Positions 1 to 9,732 are shown, counted from the stretch's first letter. The stretch: 64,000 nt of DNA from Thalassospira lucentensis (GCF_001613805.1 NZ_LPVY01000002.1:124001-188000); one strand, 5' to 3'. Numbers and translations are program-made. The notes: generated by a model not told the origin, from the letters alone.

Positions 1-168
1 ACCAACGATTTCGGTCGGGCAAACAAAGGTGAAGTCTTTCGGCCAGAAGAACAGGATCTTCCATTTGCCTTCATAGGACTTGTCGGTAACCGGTGCGAAG
101 CTGTCCGGACCTTTGCCCGAAACGCCGGTAAGATTGAATTCTGGAAGCGTATCGCCAACTGTAAGCAT
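1..168 (-). CDS. 2-Cys peroxiredoxin, AhpC/Prx type (3' part outside window)
   Basis: Only the first 56 codons are present; the gene runs off the left edge. The N-terminus ends in FTFVCPTEIVG, the peroxidatic-cysteine motif of AhpC/TSA peroxiredoxins, which reduce hydrogen peroxide and organic peroxides in the cytoplasm. The start follows a good ribosome-binding site (AGGAGT, minus strand). It is divergent from oxyR, whose product classically activates peroxide-defence genes, so co-regulation across the shared 166-base gap is likely. Whether the reducing partner is AhpD, AhpF or thioredoxin cannot be told from this fragment. Confidence 0.93.
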   Translation of the reverse strand, partial: MLTVGDTLPEFNLTGVSGKGPDSFAPVTDKSYEGKWKILFFWPKDFTFVCPTEIVG

Positions 169-334
169 TTTGGTTACTCCTAACCTTGGTTCAAATTTAT
201 CCCAGAGACGGTCCCCGACAGACCGTACAAATTTTGTTCGCAAGTGCAATAATGCACTCCTTGCTGGCGATTTGTAGTTAAATGAACTAACTAAGACCAA
301 TAGAATTAATTTCGATGTTCGATAGGAAAAATTT
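169..334. promoter_or_regulatory. Divergent promoter region between peroxiredoxin and oxyR
   Basis: The gap separates two divergent start codons and should hold both promoters. It contains two short dyads: GTGCA-N4-TGCAC at 244-257 and ACGGT/ACCGT around 208-226. ATAG-N9-CGAT near 302-318, just before oxyR, loosely resembles one OxyR half-operator. None is a clear match to the full OxyR consensus, so the binding site itself is inference. Confidence 0.5.
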
Positions 335-1258
335 ATGGCTGCCCAACCCAGCATCAAGCAGCTCAAATATCTGGTCGCATTGTCGGAAACCGGCCATTTT
401 GGCCGTGCTGCCGAGGCATGCTTTATCACCCAACCCAGCCTGTCGGCTGCCATCAGCGAGCTTGAAAACCTGCTTGGCGCCCAGTTGGTGGAACGCAACA
501 AGCGTCAGGTCCTGATCACCCCGCTTGGCCGCGAGGTTGTTTCGCGGGCGCGAAATATCCTGCACGAAGTTGATGAACTGACCATGATGGCGCAGTCGGC
601 AACCGAACCGCTTTCAGGCCCGATCAATTTTGGCGTGATCCCGACAATCGGCCCCTATCTTCTGCCCGATGTAATGAACCGCCTTAAATCCGGTTTCCCG
701 AAATTGCAGCCCTTCCTGCGCGAAGACCAGACAGCCAAGCTTGTCGAACTTCTTGCAGCCGGGAAACTCGACATTGCCCTGATCGCCCTGCCGATCGAGG
801 AAAACTGGCTCGAAGAAATGGACCTGTTCGAAGACAGGTTCGTTTTTGCCTGCAGCCCCGACAATCCGCTGACACGCAAAAAGAAAATCGATATCGCCGA
901 TATCAAGGATGAAAAGCTTCTGCTTCTTGAAGACGGTCATTGTCTGCGCGATCAGGCACTGGAAGTCTGTCAAAAAGCCGGCTGGAGCAAATCCGCCGAT
1001 TTCCAAGCCAACAGCCTGTCGACACTGGTTCAGATGGTCGTTGCCGGTATCGGTGCCACCCTGCTTCCGGAAATGTCGCTGGAGGTGGAGGCGCGCCGAC
1101 CCGACTCGCTTGCCATTCTTCCGTTCCAGAACCCGGTCCCCGTTCGTCGTATCGGACTGGTCTGGCGGCGTAGTTCCGCACGTAAAAAAGAATTCCGCCA
1201 GTTGGGAACATATTTGCGCAACACGCTTGAAACCTGCGAACGATCGCATGTCGCCTGA
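335..1258 (+). CDS. oxyR: Hydrogen peroxide-sensing LysR regulator OxyR
   Basis: This 307-residue protein has a LysR winged helix-turn-helix at about residues 6-65 and an effector domain after that. The motif EDGHCLRDQALEVC carries Cys203 and Cys212, which match the redox pair Cys199/Cys208 of E. coli OxyR in spacing and context, so it should form the peroxide-sensing disulfide. The length is that of the family. The start is preceded by AGGAAAAATTT. Its position opposite a peroxiredoxin gene supports a role as the local peroxide-responsive activator or repressor. Confidence 0.96.
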   Translation: MAAQPSIKQLKYLVALSETGHFGRAAEACFITQPSLSAAISELENLLGAQLVERNKRQVLITPLGREVVSRARNILHEVDELTMMAQSATEPLSGPINFGVIPTIGPYLLPDVMNRLKSGFPKLQPFLREDQTAKLVELLAAGKLDIALIALPIEENWLEEMDLFEDRFVFACSPDNPLTRKKKIDIADIKDEKLLLLEDGHCLRDQALEVCQKAGWSKSADFQANSLSTLVQMVVAGIGATLLPEMSLEVEARRPDSLAILPFQNPVPVRRIGLVWRRSSARKKEFRQLGTYLRNTLETCERSHVA

Positions 1259-1313
1259 TTGCACAGTGACTCCCTGCCTTTTACGGGAAAGCCACGGGAC
1301 CGGACGATAACCT

Positions 1314-2276
1314 ATGCTGCCAATCAAGGATAACAACCCGACAACCATCACCCCATGGGTGACATATGGCCTGATTGCCGTAAATGTCGTCGTGTTCCTG
1401 TTAACCGTATCCCTTGCGCCGCAAAGCCAGTTTCAGGTCAATCTGCAATATGGTGCCATCCCGGCTATCCTGTTCGGGCATGCCCAGTTGCCCCCGCAGC
1501 TTGCGGTTTTTCCACCGGGCTTTGAGTTCCTGTCGATCTTTAGCGCCATGTTCATGCATGGCGGCTGGATGCATATTGGCGGCAACATGTTGTATCTTTG
1601 GGTGTTCGGCAACAATGTCGAAGACGCCATGGGACATTTCCGGTTTCTGGTGTTTTACCTTGTCTGCGGTATTGCTGCCGCACTTGGTCATGGCCTGCTG
1701 GATACAACATCACAAATCCCGATGATCGGCGCATCCGGCGCACTGGCTGGGGTACTCGGTGCATATTTCCTGCTGTTTCCCAAGGCGCGGGTTCTGGTCT
1801 GGTTTTTCTGGGTGTTTATCTTTTACGTCCCGGCGGTCGCCGTCCTTGGCCTCTGGATCGGGATGCAGTTTGTCAATCTGTCGAGCGGCGCCGAACAGGG
1901 CGTTGCCATTCTGGCTCATATTGCCGGTTTCTTTGCAGGTTTGGTACTGATCCCGTTTTTCAAATATCGCCATATCCCCCTTTGGCAGGGTGGCCCGAAA
2001 CAGGTTCCGGTTTTTGGTGTTTACCGTCCGGGGCGCAAGGGCAATGCAACCAATACCGCCCCTCCACCCTGGGCTGCTGCCTACGAGGCTGAACGTGCGG
2101 CACGCCGCGAACGGATGAAACGCGCCGGGCGCGGGCCATGGGGTCGTGCAGGCGAAACCAATACCGACAAATCCCCATGGGGCCGGTATCAGCCGCCGAA
2201 ACCACAATCCAAACCCGGTGTTGGCGTACCGAAAGTTACGCGCTTGCATCGCGGGGATGAACCCGACAATACTTGA
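1314..2276 (+). CDS. Rhomboid family intramembrane serine protease
   Basis: The 320-residue protein has about six hydrophobic segments between residues 15 and 215. GASG with Ser141 and a later [10 protein letters not shown] with His202 form the rhomboid Ser-His dyad, and HIGGN (His87, Asn91) supplies the conserved HxxxN oxyanion element. The C-terminal roughly 100 residues are a hydrophilic, Arg/Pro-rich cytosolic tail of low complexity. It cleaves transmembrane substrates in the inner membrane; no substrate is suggested by the neighbours. It lies 55 bases after oxyR and may be co-transcribed. Confidence 0.93.
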   Translation: MLPIKDNNPTTITPWVTYGLIAVNVVVFLLTVSLAPQSQFQVNLQYGAIPAILFGHAQLPPQLAVFPPGFEFLSIFSAMFMHGGWMHIGGNMLYLWVFGNNVEDAMGHFRFLVFYLVCGIAAALGHGLLDTTSQIPMIGASGALAGVLGAYFLLFPKARVLVWFFWVFIFYVPAVAVLGLWIGMQFVNLSSGAEQGVAILAHIAGFFAGLVLIPFFKYRHIPLWQGGPKQVPVFGVYRPGRKGNATNTAPPPWAAAYEAERAARRERMKRAGRGPWGRAGETNTDKSPWGRYQPPKPQSKPGVGVPKVTRLHRGDEPDNT

Positions 2277-2308
2277 CCAAAATCTATCATTCGAACCGGG
2301 GAACGATC

Positions 2309-3349
2309 ATGCGCGCTGCCTTTTTCACCGAATATCAAGGTCCTGTCGAAGTTCAGACACTCGACGACCCTACTCCGGAAAATGGCGGCGTTGTCATCAA
2401 GGTCATGGCAACCGGCCTTTGCCGCAGCGACTGGCACGGCTGGATGGGCCATGATTCCGATGTCAAACTTCCCCACGTTCCCGGCCATGAATTTGCAGGC
2501 ACCATCGAAGCGGTTGGCAAGGATATCAAACGCTGGAAAGTTGGTGATCGGGTCACGGTCCCATTCGTGTCGGGCTGCGGTCATTGCCCGGAATGTCACA
2601 GCGGCAATCATCAGGTCTGCGATCATCAGTTCCAGCCGGGCTTTACCCATTGGGGAAGCTTTGCCGAATATGTCGCGATTGATTATGCCGATACCAATCT
2701 GGTGCGCCTGCCCGAAGAAATGGATTTCGCCACCGCCGCCAGCCTTGGCTGTCGTTTTGCAACCAGTTTTCGTGGCGTGATCGATCAGGGCAAAGTCAGT
2801 GCCGGTCAAGTTGTTGCCGTGCATGGCTGCGGCGGCGTCGGACTTTCGGCGATCATGATTGCCGCGGCGGCCGGGGCGCGTGTCATCGCGGTTGATATCG
2901 ACGATGCCAAGCTTGACCTTGCCCGCGAACTTGGCGCGATAGATATCCTGAACGCCGAAAACTGTGATGACATTCCGTCCGCGATCAGGGACTTGTCCGA
3001 CGGCGGGGCGCACGTCTCCGTTGATGCCCTCGGCAGTGCGATCACCAGCTTCAATTCGGTGTCATCTTTACGCAAACGCGGCAAGCATATCCAGATCGGA
3101 CTCATGACCGGTGATCATGCTCATGCCCGCGTTCCGATGGATCGCGTTGTCGCCCACGAACTTGAAATCCTTGGCAGTCACGGCATGCAGGCATTCCGCT
3201 ATGACGCGATGATCGACATGATCATGACCGGCAAACTCGCACCGCAAAAACTGATCAGGGATCGAGTCACCCTGGCCGAGGGTGCAACGGCCTTGATGAA
3301 TATGGATAATTTCGTCAGCACCGGCGTGACCGTGATCGACCGCTTCTAA
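2309..3349 (+). CDS. Zinc-dependent alcohol dehydrogenase (MDR superfamily)
   Basis: A 346-residue medium-chain dehydrogenase/reductase. [11 protein letters not shown] gives the catalytic zinc cysteine, [12 protein letters not shown] the GHE signature, and [15 protein letters not shown] the four structural-zinc cysteines. [13 protein letters not shown] is the Rossmann nucleotide-binding turn. The reaction is NAD(P)-dependent oxidation of an alcohol; the substrate cannot be named. I chose ATG 2309 over an in-frame ATG 36 bases earlier because it follows a GGGGA site and matches the family N-terminus (MRAAFF). It starts 32 bases after the rhomboid gene. Confidence 0.93.
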   Translation: MRAAFFTEYQGPVEVQTLDDPTPENGGVVIKVMATGLCRSDWHGWMGHDSDVKLPHVPGHEFAGTIEAVGKDIKRWKVGDRVTVPFVSGCGHCPECHSGNHQVCDHQFQPGFTHWGSFAEYVAIDYADTNLVRLPEEMDFATAASLGCRFATSFRGVIDQGKVSAGQVVAVHGCGGVGLSAIMIAAAAGARVIAVDIDDAKLDLARELGAIDILNAENCDDIPSAIRDLSDGGAHVSVDALGSAITSFNSVSSLRKRGKHIQIGLMTGDHAHARVPMDRVVAHELEILGSHGMQAFRYDAMIDMIMTGKLAPQKLIRDRVTLAEGATALMNMDNFVSTGVTVIDRF

Positions 3350-3410
3350 CACCAATATTGAATATGACAGGCGCCCCGCAGTATAGCCGCACACTTTAGA
3401 ATACTTATAA

Positions 3411-3439
3411 TTTAAGACTGATCGCTTTTATTATATTAT
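3411..3439 (+). promoter_or_regulatory. Candidate nap promoter
   Basis: TTTAAG at 3411-3416 and TATTAT at 3434-3439 are 17 bases apart, a plausible sigma-70 arrangement with a strong -10 and a weak -35. It would start RNA near 3446 and give a leader of about 125 bases before napE. No FNR-type TTGAT-N4-ATCAA site is seen nearby. Confidence 0.35.
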
Positions 3440-3472
3440 TGGTTGAATGCATTCCGGTTCGTCCTTACGTTC

Positions 3473-3570
3473 CTTGTGGGTATTTAAATAACTCACAAGA
3501 GAACACCGGCTTTCGCAGGGGATACAAAGTGCGAAAGAAACGGTTTCCAGCCTGCAAAGAGAGGGAACCG
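3473..3570 (+). promoter_or_regulatory. Structured nap leader with alternative hairpins at the napE start
   Basis: Three inverted repeats lie in the leader. Hairpin A pairs 3473-3481 with 3491-3499 (9 bp, one G-U). Hairpin B pairs 3505-3508 plus 3510-3517 with 3530-3537 plus 3541-3544 (12 bp with a small internal loop). Hairpin C pairs 3541-3548 with 3563-3570 (CGGTTTCC with GGGAACCG) and buries the napE ribosome-binding site, ending one base before the ATG. B and C share 3541-3544 and cannot both form. The pairing is seen in the sequence; a switch function is inference. Confidence 0.5.
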
Positions 3571-3744
3571 ATGACAGATATTCAAACAATGGATTCCGGC
3601 ACGCGGCGCAAAACCGAATTGCGCTGTTTTATTCTGCTGGCCGTTGTCCTGGCCCCGGTGTTGGCGGTTGCGCTGGTCGGTGGGCTTGGATTTTCAATCT
3701 GGATTTATCAGATGTTTGCCGGACCTCCTGGACCACCGATGTAA
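3571..3744 (+). CDS. napE: Periplasmic nitrate reductase small membrane protein NapE
   Basis: A 57-residue protein with one transmembrane segment (about residues 21-45, rich in Leu, Val and Ala) and a short PGPPM tail. Size, single membrane span and position at the head of a nap operon identify it as NapE, whose exact role in nitrate reduction is unknown. The ATG at 3571 follows GAGAGGG; longer in-frame starts would read through the structured leader. napF begins 17 bases after its stop. Confidence 0.88.
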   Translation: MTDIQTMDSGTRRKTELRCFILLAVVLAPVLAVALVGGLGFSIWIYQMFAGPPGPPM

Positions 3745-3761
3745 CATCGGGGAACGTCGCC

Positions 3762-4289
3762 ATGTCATCCGCACCGAAAGTTGCCAGTCGGCGTGCTTTC
3801 TTTTCCGGTCTGCGCGGCTTGAATGCAGACACGGGCGGAACGCAAACGCCAATGGTTATCCGACCTCCCTGGGCCTGGCAGTTTGATGAAAGCTGCACTG
3901 CCTGCGGGGACTGTATTCCTGCATGCCCGGAAAACATCATCGCCATCGGCAAGGGTGGCCTGCCGGAAATTGATTTTGGGAAGGGCGAATGCACTTTTTG
4001 TGATGCCTGTGCCGATGCCTGTTCCGAACCGGTCTTTGATCGTTCGGTTACGGCCCCTTGGCATCTTGACGTTTCTGTCAGCAGCAAATGCTTTGCCGAA
4101 GATGGTGTCTATTGCCGTTCCTGCGGTGATGTCTGCCCCGAAAGTGCCATCCACATCATTCCGCAATTGGGCGGTCGCGCCCGCGTATTGATCGACGACG
4201 ATCTTTGTACCGGCTGTGGTGCCTGTTTTAGCGCCTGTCCGGTTGATGCCATTTCAATCAAACCCGCAACGGAGATAGCCCATGGATGA
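3762..4289 (+). CDS. napF: Ferredoxin-type protein NapF
   Basis: A 175-residue cytoplasmic iron-sulfur protein with four cysteine clusters: CTACGDCIPACP, CTFCDACADACS, CFAEDGVYCRSCGDVCP and CTGCGACFSACP. This is the NapF pattern; NapF interacts with the NapA precursor and is thought to help iron-sulfur loading before Tat export. The N-terminus has the usual RRAFFSG motif. Its stop overlaps the napD start by 8 bases, implying translational coupling. Confidence 0.93.
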   Translation: MSSAPKVASRRAFFSGLRGLNADTGGTQTPMVIRPPWAWQFDESCTACGDCIPACPENIIAIGKGGLPEIDFGKGECTFCDACADACSEPVFDRSVTAPWHLDVSVSSKCFAEDGVYCRSCGDVCPESAIHIIPQLGGRARVLIDDDLCTGCGACFSACPVDAISIKPATEIAHG

Positions 4290-4533
4290 CAAAGTCGGCG
4301 TGATCTCCAGCATGATCATTCAGTCTCGCCCTGAAAATATGACAGCAATCAAGGCAGCCCTTCTGAACATGCCCGATACTGAAATCAGTGCCGATGATCC
4401 GTCCGGAAAAATCGTTGTCGTGATGGAAGCCGAAAGCGACCGACAGCTCGCCGACGGCATGAAAGAGATCGGCGACATCCCCGGTGTTCTGGGGGTTAAC
4501 CTGGTCTTTCACCACAGTGAAAATGCCCAATAA
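4282..4533 (+). CDS. napD: NapA signal-peptide-binding chaperone NapD
   Basis: An 83-residue protein of NapD length beginning with ISSMIIQSRPENM, close to the family pattern of a ferredoxin-like fold. NapD binds the twin-arginine signal of NapA and holds back export until cofactors are inserted. The gene overlaps napF by 8 bases and is followed 42 bases later by napA, the usual order. Confidence 0.92.
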   Translation: MDDKVGVISSMIIQSRPENMTAIKAALLNMPDTEISADDPSGKIVVVMEAESDRQLADGMKEIGDIPGVLGVNLVFHHSENAQ

Positions 4534-4575
4534 CAACCAATAATCCGTCTGACCTTTGGCTCGAGGAAATTAAAA

Positions 4576-7080
4576 ATGTTCAAGGCAAAGATATCCCGTC
4601 GCGATGCCCTGAAAGCAAAAGCCGCCGCAGTTGCCGCCGCGGCTGCTGGCATCAGCCTGCCCGCAGCGGCACAAAATCTGGTCACCGATGCGGAACACAC
4701 ACAACTGAAATGGTCGAAGGCCCCCTGCCGATTCTGTGGCACGGGCTGTTCGGTCATGGTCGCGACCAAGGACAACCATGTGGTTGCCACCCATGGCGAT
4801 GTCCTGTCCCCGGTTAACCGTGGCCTGAATTGCGTCAAAGGTTACTTCCTGTCAAAGATCATGTATGGCGAAGACCGCCTGACACAGCCTTTGCTGCGTA
4901 AAAAGAACGGCGTCTATGACAAGAACGGCGACTTTACCCCCGTCTCATGGGACGAGGCCTTTGACGTGATGGCCGAAAAATGGAAGGCCGCACTCAAGGC
5001 AAAGGGGCCGACTTCTGTTGGCATGTTCGGGTCTGGCCAATGGACGGTCTGGGAAGGTTATGCCGCCTCCAAACTGATGAAGGCCGGTTTCCGATCCAAC
5101 AACCTTGACCCCAATGCACGTCATTGCATGGCGTCCGCCGTTGTCGGTTTCATGCGCACATTTGGCATGGATGAACCGATGGGATGCTATGACGACATGG
5201 AAGCCGCCGATGCCTTTGTGCTTTGGGGATCGAACATGGCGGAAATGCACCCGATCCTCTGGACGCGTGTTACCGATCGCCGCCTGTCGGCACCGCATGT
5301 CAAGGTCGCGGTCCTGTCGACCTATGAGCATCGCTGCTTTGATCTTGCCGACATCCCGATGGTATTCAAACCGCAGACCGATCTGGCGATCCTGAACTAT
5401 ATCGCCAATCACATTATCCAGACTGACCGGGTCAATACCGACTTTGTCAACAAACACACGGTCTTCCGCCGCGGCAACACCGATATCGGTTATGGTCTGC
5501 GCCCCGAAGATCCGCGCGAACAGTCGGCCCAGAATGCATCCGATGCCGGTGGTTCGACCGACATGACATTTGACGAGTTCGCCGAATTCGTCTCGGAATA
5601 CACCCTTGATAAGGTCCATGAAATGACCGGCGTTCCCAAGGAGCGCCTCGAAGCACTGGCCGAACTTTATGCCGATCCGAAAATCAAGGTCACGTCCTTC
5701 TGGACGATGGGCTTTAACCAGCATACCCGTGGGGTTTGGGCCAACAACCTTTGCTACAACATTCATCTTCTGACCGGTAAAATCGCCGAACCGGGCAATT
5801 CGCCCTTCTCGCTGACGGGGCAACCGTCGGCCTGCGGCACGGCGCGCGAAGTCGGCACGTTTTCCCATCGCCTGCCCGCCGATCTGGTGGTGACCAATCC
5901 CGAACACCGCAAACACGCCGAAGAAATCTGGAAACTGCCCGAAGGCACAATTCCCGACAAAGTCGGCTACCATGCGGTACTGCAAAACCGCATGCTCAAG
6001 GACGGCAAGCTCAACGCGTACTGGGTCCAGTGCAATAACAACATGCAGGCTGGCGCCAACATGAACGAGGAAGGCTGGCCCGGTTACCGCAACCCGGAAA
6101 ACTTCATTGCCGTTTCAGACGTCTATCCGACCGTAACCTGCGAGGCCGCCGATCTGATCCTGCCGACTGCCATGTGGGTCGAAAAAGAAGGCTGTTATGG
6201 CAATGCCGAACGCCGCACGCATATGTGGCATCAGCTTGTCGATGCCCCGGGCGAAGCCAAATCCGATCTGTGGCAATTGATGGAATTTTCCAAACGATTC
6301 GCCATCGAGGAAGTCTGGCCCGAAGACCTTCTGGCCAAGGCACCGGAACTGCGTGGTAAAACCATGTTTGACGTGCTGTTCCAGAACGGACAGGTCAACA
6401 AATTCCCGCTTGAGGATACCGCACCGGACTATAACAACGCCGAAGCCAAGCATTTCGGTTTCTACGTTCAAAAAGGCCTATTCGAGGAATACGCAACCTT
6501 TGGCCGCGGCCATGGTCACGACCTTGCACCGTTCGATCGATATCATGAGGTTCGCGGTCTGCGCTGGCCGGTGGTCGACGGCAAGGAAACCCTGTGGCGG
6601 TATCGCGAAGGCTACGATCCCTATGTCACACCGGGGGCCGGTGTCGAATTTTATGGCCACAAGGATGGCAAGGCACGCATCTTCGCCCTGCCTTATGAAC
6701 CCGCGGCCGAGAGCCCGGATGAAGAATATCCCTATTGGCTGTGCACCGGGCGTGTTCTGGAACACTGGCATTCCGGTTCCATGACTGAACGCGTGCCGGA
6801 ACTGTATCGGGCCTTCCCCGATGCTCTTTGCTTCCTCCATCCCGACGACGCCGCCGAAATGGGCATGCGTCGCGGTGACGAGGTCCGGGTAATTTCAAGA
6901 CGTGGCGAAATGCGTACTCGTGTTGAAACACGCGGCCGCAACAAACCACCGCGCGGACTGATCTTTGTGCCGTGGTTCGATGCCAGCCAGTTGATTAACA
7001 AGGTCACGCTGGATGCAACCGACCCGATGTCCAAACAGACGGATTTCAAGAAATGCGCCGTCCGTCTGGAAAAGGTGTGA
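4576..7080 (+). CDS. napA: Periplasmic nitrate reductase catalytic subunit NapA
   Basis: An 834-residue molybdoenzyme that reduces nitrate to nitrite in the periplasm. The N-terminus has a Tat signal ([12 protein letters not shown], then an Ala-rich stretch ending near AAA at 30-32). Cys51, Cys54, Cys58 and Cys86 form the [4Fe-4S] site, and Cys184 in [18 protein letters not shown] is the molybdenum ligand of Nap enzymes. The length agrees with other NapA proteins. It takes electrons from NapB/NapC encoded just downstream. Confidence 0.97.
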   Translation: MFKAKISRRDALKAKAAAVAAAAAGISLPAAAQNLVTDAEHTQLKWSKAPCRFCGTGCSVMVATKDNHVVATHGDVLSPVNRGLNCVKGYFLSKIMYGEDRLTQPLLRKKNGVYDKNGDFTPVSWDEAFDVMAEKWKAALKAKGPTSVGMFGSGQWTVWEGYAASKLMKAGFRSNNLDPNARHCMASAVVGFMRTFGMDEPMGCYDDMEAADAFVLWGSNMAEMHPILWTRVTDRRLSAPHVKVAVLSTYEHRCFDLADIPMVFKPQTDLAILNYIANHIIQTDRVNTDFVNKHTVFRRGNTDIGYGLRPEDPREQSAQNASDAGGSTDMTFDEFAEFVSEYTLDKVHEMTGVPKERLEALAELYADPKIKVTSFWTMGFNQHTRGVWANNLCYNIHLLTGKIAEPGNSPFSLTGQPSACGTAREVGTFSHRLPADLVVTNPEHRKHAEEIWKLPEGTIPDKVGYHAVLQNRMLKDGKLNAYWVQCNNNMQAGANMNEEGWPGYRNPENFIAVSDVYPTVTCEAADLILPTAMWVEKEGCYGNAERRTHMWHQLVDAPGEAKSDLWQLMEFSKRFAIEEVWPEDLLAKAPELRGKTMFDVLFQNGQVNKFPLEDTAPDYNNAEAKHFGFYVQKGLFEEYATFGRGHGHDLAPFDRYHEVRGLRWPVVDGKETLWRYREGYDPYVTPGAGVEFYGHKDGKARIFALPYEPAAESPDEEYPYWLCTGRVLEHWHSGSMTERVPELYRAFPDALCFLHPDDAAEMGMRRGDEVRVISRRGEMRTRVETRGRNKPPRGLIFVPWFDASQLINKVTLDATDPMSKQTDFKKCAVRLEKV

Positions 7081-7091
7081 GGGAGGAAACC

Positions 7092-7556
7092 ATGAAAATG
7101 ACCCCGAAATGGCTCATGGCGCTGGCGATTATTGCAATTGCTGGCGCGGCATATGCCGCCGAACCGATCACCACCCTGCGCAATACCGCCCCCGATCAGG
7201 AAAGCACGGCCCCACGGATCAGCAACTTCGAGGATACGGACCAGAAACGTCCGCGCAATTATCCCGAACAGCCGCCAACCATCCCGCACGATATCGAAGG
7301 ATATCAGATCGATAAAAACGCCAATAAATGCCTGTCATGCCATGCGCGGTCGCGCACCGGCGAAAGTGGTGCACCGATGGTTTCGATCACCCATTTCATG
7401 GATCGGGACGGTCAGTTTTTGGCCGCGGTCAGCCCGCGGCGCTATTTCTGCACGCAGTGTCATGTGTCCCAACGTCAGGTCGAGCCGCTGGTCGGCAACA
7501 GCTTTGTCGATATTGATGCATTGCTGCCCAATAACAGCACGCGGATCGCGGAATAG
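7092..7556 (+). CDS. napB: Diheme cytochrome c subunit NapB
   Basis: A 154-residue protein with an N-terminal signal peptide (hydrophobic residues 7-20 ending AYAAE) and two CxxCH heme sites, CLSCH and CTQCH. NapB is the small periplasmic subunit that passes electrons to NapA. ATG 7092 follows GGGAGGAAACC; an upstream in-frame start would overlap napA. It starts 11 bases after napA and ends 11 bases before napC. Confidence 0.95.
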   Translation: MKMTPKWLMALAIIAIAGAAYAAEPITTLRNTAPDQESTAPRISNFEDTDQKRPRNYPEQPPTIPHDIEGYQIDKNANKCLSCHARSRTGESGAPMVSITHFMDRDGQFLAAVSPRRYFCTQCHVSQRQVEPLVGNSFVDIDALLPNNSTRIAE

Positions 7557-7567
7557 GGAGATTGCCG

Positions 7568-8158
7568 ATGTTCGATCTTCTGAAACGCTATTGGAAGGTC
7601 CTGAATTCACCAAGTGTGCATTTCAGCCTCGCCTTTTTGACGCTGGGCGGCTTCGTTGCTGGTGTTATCTTCTGGGGCGGGTTCAACACCGCACTCGAAG
7701 CAACAAATACCGAAAAGTTTTGCATTTCATGTCATGAAATGCGGGACAACGTTTTTGCCGAACTTAAATCAACCATCCACTATTCCAACCGGTCCGGTGT
7801 GCGCGCCACCTGTCCGGATTGTCATGTTCCACATGAATGGACTGACAAGATTGCCCGTAAAATGCAGGCATCCAAGGAAGTCTGGGGCAAGATTTTCGGC
7901 ACCATCAGCACACGCGACAAGTTTGTTGAAAAGCGTCTTGAACTGGCCCAGCACGAATGGGCCCGGCTGAAAGCCAACAATTCGCTGGAATGCCGTAACT
8001 GCCATTCTGCTGAATCAATGGACATCACCCGCCAAAGCCCGCGCGCCGTCGAAGCGCACGAGAAATTTTTGTTCACCGGCGAAAAGACATGTATCGACTG
8101 TCACAAAGGGATCGCGCATCATCTACCTGACATGTCGGGTGTTCCCGAGTGGCAGTAA
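7568..8158 (+). CDS. napC: Tetraheme quinol dehydrogenase NapC
   Basis: A 196-residue NapC/NirT-family protein. One N-terminal transmembrane anchor (about residues 16-38) is followed by four heme sites: CISCH, CPDCH, CRNCH and CIDCH. It oxidises membrane quinol and feeds NapB. The ATG at 7568 follows AGGGAGATTGCCG; an upstream in-frame TTG is less likely. There are no napG/napH genes, so NapC is the sole quinol route here. Confidence 0.95.
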   Translation: MFDLLKRYWKVLNSPSVHFSLAFLTLGGFVAGVIFWGGFNTALEATNTEKFCISCHEMRDNVFAELKSTIHYSNRSGVRATCPDCHVPHEWTDKIARKMQASKEVWGKIFGTISTRDKFVEKRLELAQHEWARLKANNSLECRNCHSAESMDITRQSPRAVEAHEKFLFTGEKTCIDCHKGIAHHLPDMSGVPEWQ

Positions 8159-8160
8159 CC

Positions 8161-8205
8161 GATTTTCCGGCGTGATCGTATCTGTGTGGCGATCACGCCG
8201 AAATC
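8161..8205 (+). terminator. Long stem-loop after napC
   Basis: A perfect 11-bp inverted repeat, CGGCGTGATCG (8168-8178) with CGATCACGCCG (8190-8200), is extended by GATTT/AAATC on the outside after a small bulge. It begins two bases after the napC stop. There is no T-run, so it may be a factor-assisted terminator or a 3' end that protects nap mRNA rather than a simple intrinsic terminator. Confidence 0.55.
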
Positions 8206-8283
8206 CGCGCGAAGGACGAACGATGACGTTGACGATACTTGGTGGTACCGAAATTTTGCCAAATGGCGACCGGGGATAAATCC

Positions 8284-8802
8284 ATGCTGGCTGGTATCCC
8301 CTTTCTTCCCAAAGACGGTATCGACGATCTGCTGGATCGTCTGGCAAATCACATCGTTGCCAAAGGGCTGCGCGTCGCGGGTTATGTGCAGAAACGCCGT
8401 GCTGACCGTGATTGCGGGACTCTGGTTTATGTCCGCAATCTTGGCACCGGTCATGAAATGCCGATTACCAAAAACCGCGGTTCAATGGCGCGCGGCTGCA
8501 AGCTTGATGGCGATGCATTGGCAACCCTGTCAGAACAGCTTGAAGGCGATCTGGATCATACCCCCGATATCCTGATTATTGGCCGGTTCGGGCGTAGCGA
8601 AGCCGACGGGCGCGGATTGCGCGACGTGATATCAAAGGCAATGGATTTGGGAATTCCGGTACTGGTCGGGGTTCGCGATGAATATGACGCCGCCTGGCAG
8701 GACTTCCACGGTGGCTATGCCCAAACCCTGCCCTTTGACGAGGACTCAATCATCACCTGGTGGCAGGAGCAAGTCAGGGAATGCGCAACGCAGGAAGCCT
8801 GA
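8284..8802 (+). CDS. DUF2478-type nucleotide-binding-like protein
   Basis: A 172-residue protein with the pattern I associate with DUF2478: GLRVAGYVQKRR near the start, SMARGCKLDGDALA in the middle and IIGRFGRSEADGRGLRD later. Members resemble P-loop NTPases that have lost the loop, and are often found beside molybdenum uptake or molybdoenzyme genes. Its place 125 bases after napC fits a role in molybdenum or nap cofactor supply, but that is inference. ATG 8284 was chosen because it follows GGGGA; upstream TTG/ATG codons lack a site. Confidence 0.7.
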   Translation: MLAGIPFLPKDGIDDLLDRLANHIVAKGLRVAGYVQKRRADRDCGTLVYVRNLGTGHEMPITKNRGSMARGCKLDGDALATLSEQLEGDLDHTPDILIIGRFGRSEADGRGLRDVISKAMDLGIPVLVGVRDEYDAAWQDFHGGYAQTLPFDEDSIITWWQEQVRECATQEA

Positions 8803-8819
8803 TGACCTTTCATCAGGCT
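8796..8819. terminator. Stem-loop between convergent genes
   Basis: AGCCTGATG (8796-8804) pairs perfectly with CATCAGGCT (8811-8819). It overlaps the stop codon of the DUF2478 gene and sits before the stop of the convergent amidotransferase gene. No T-run follows on either strand, so its strength as a terminator is uncertain. Confidence 0.45.
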
Positions 8820-8824
8820 GCATC

Positions 8825-9574
8825 CTAAACGCTGCATGCACCAAGGCTTGAATCGACAATAATAACCCGCTCGTCGATCAGCACACGCGTCGCAAACCCC
8901 TCAAACCACGCCCCAAATGCCGCGTCATATTTCGCGCGCCCGGCACGTTGCTGATCAGGGGTCTGTCCATTCGGTCGTTCCGTCTTCTCCGCCGATTTCG
9001 CAAGCCAGCGTTCATGCGTTTCATCATCAACTTCGGGATGGAACTGAATGCCCCAGATGCGGTTATCTATGTGATAGGCCTGATTGGGGAAAATCGAACC
9101 GCGGGCCATTAGTTCGGCCCCGTCAGGAAGCTCGAACCCTTCGCTGTGCCAGTGATAAACCATCATTTCATTTGGGAAGAGGTCACGCCCGGCTTCGGTT
9201 GCCTCAACCGGGTAATAACCGATCTCGGTCATTCCGTCGGAACGGGGTGAAACTGAAGCCCCCAGATGGCGTGCCATCAATTGCGCACCAAGGCAAATGC
9301 CCAGATACATCGCATTGCTGTTCACGACATGGGGCAGCCATTCCATGATTCTGGCAACATTGGCTTCATGATCATCATTGGCACTCATCGGGCCACCAAA
9401 GACAATCGCCAGATGGTAACCCGCCATATCGGTTGGTAATGCGTCACCTTCACCCGGACGGCGAATATCAAACTCATACCCGTACCGCCGCAAAACGGCC
9501 CCCACCCGACCGGGCTGACCGGTGGCAGAGTTGAAAACCATCAAAACGCGTTTCACGGGACTTAATTCATTCAT
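8825..9574 (-). CDS. Class I glutamine amidotransferase-like protein
   Basis: A 249-residue protein resembling the amidotransferase half of GMP synthase. The nucleophile elbow LGICLGAQ has Cys94, and WGIQFHPEVDDE has His179 and Glu181, completing the triad. As a stand-alone domain it may hydrolyse a gamma-glutamyl amide or supply ammonia to an unknown partner. No synthase domain is encoded next to it. Start codon ATG at 9574 is preceded by a weak GAGGT site. Confidence 0.85.
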   Translation of the reverse strand: MNELSPVKRVLMVFNSATGQPGRVGAVLRRYGYEFDIRRPGEGDALPTDMAGYHLAIVFGGPMSANDDHEANVARIMEWLPHVVNSNAMYLGICLGAQLMARHLGASVSPRSDGMTEIGYYPVEATEAGRDLFPNEMMVYHWHSEGFELPDGAELMARGSIFPNQAYHIDNRIWGIQFHPEVDDETHERWLAKSAEKTERPNGQTPDQQRAGRAKYDAAFGAWFEGFATRVLIDERVIIVDSSLGACSV

Positions 9575-9660
9575 ACCGACCTCGTTGCTGCGACAGCGAA
9601 ATGTTGGCGGTTTAGAACCGTTTTGACAAGCCCCGAGACCCTAAAAGGCAAAACAACATG

Positions 9661-9692
9661 ACAAAAGGCCACCGCATTTCCGCGATGGCCTT
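9661..9692 (-). terminator. Intrinsic terminator of ychF
   Basis: On the minus strand AAGGCCA and TGGCCTT (9665-9692) form a stem with extra GC pairs inside, followed by TTTTGT. It lies 41 bases after the ychF stop. Confidence 0.75.
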
Positions 9693-9732
9693 CGGGGTAT
9701 TTCCCAATCGTCGTATAATGCCGTAAAACGGC

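Noticed and set aside
614-1351. 245-residue open frame opposite oxyR
   Set aside because: It is the antisense shadow of oxyR with no homology and no ribosome-binding site.
4945-5985. 346-residue minus-strand frame inside napA
   Set aside because: napA is certain on the other strand, with intact cofactor residues; the antisense frame has no recognisable domain.
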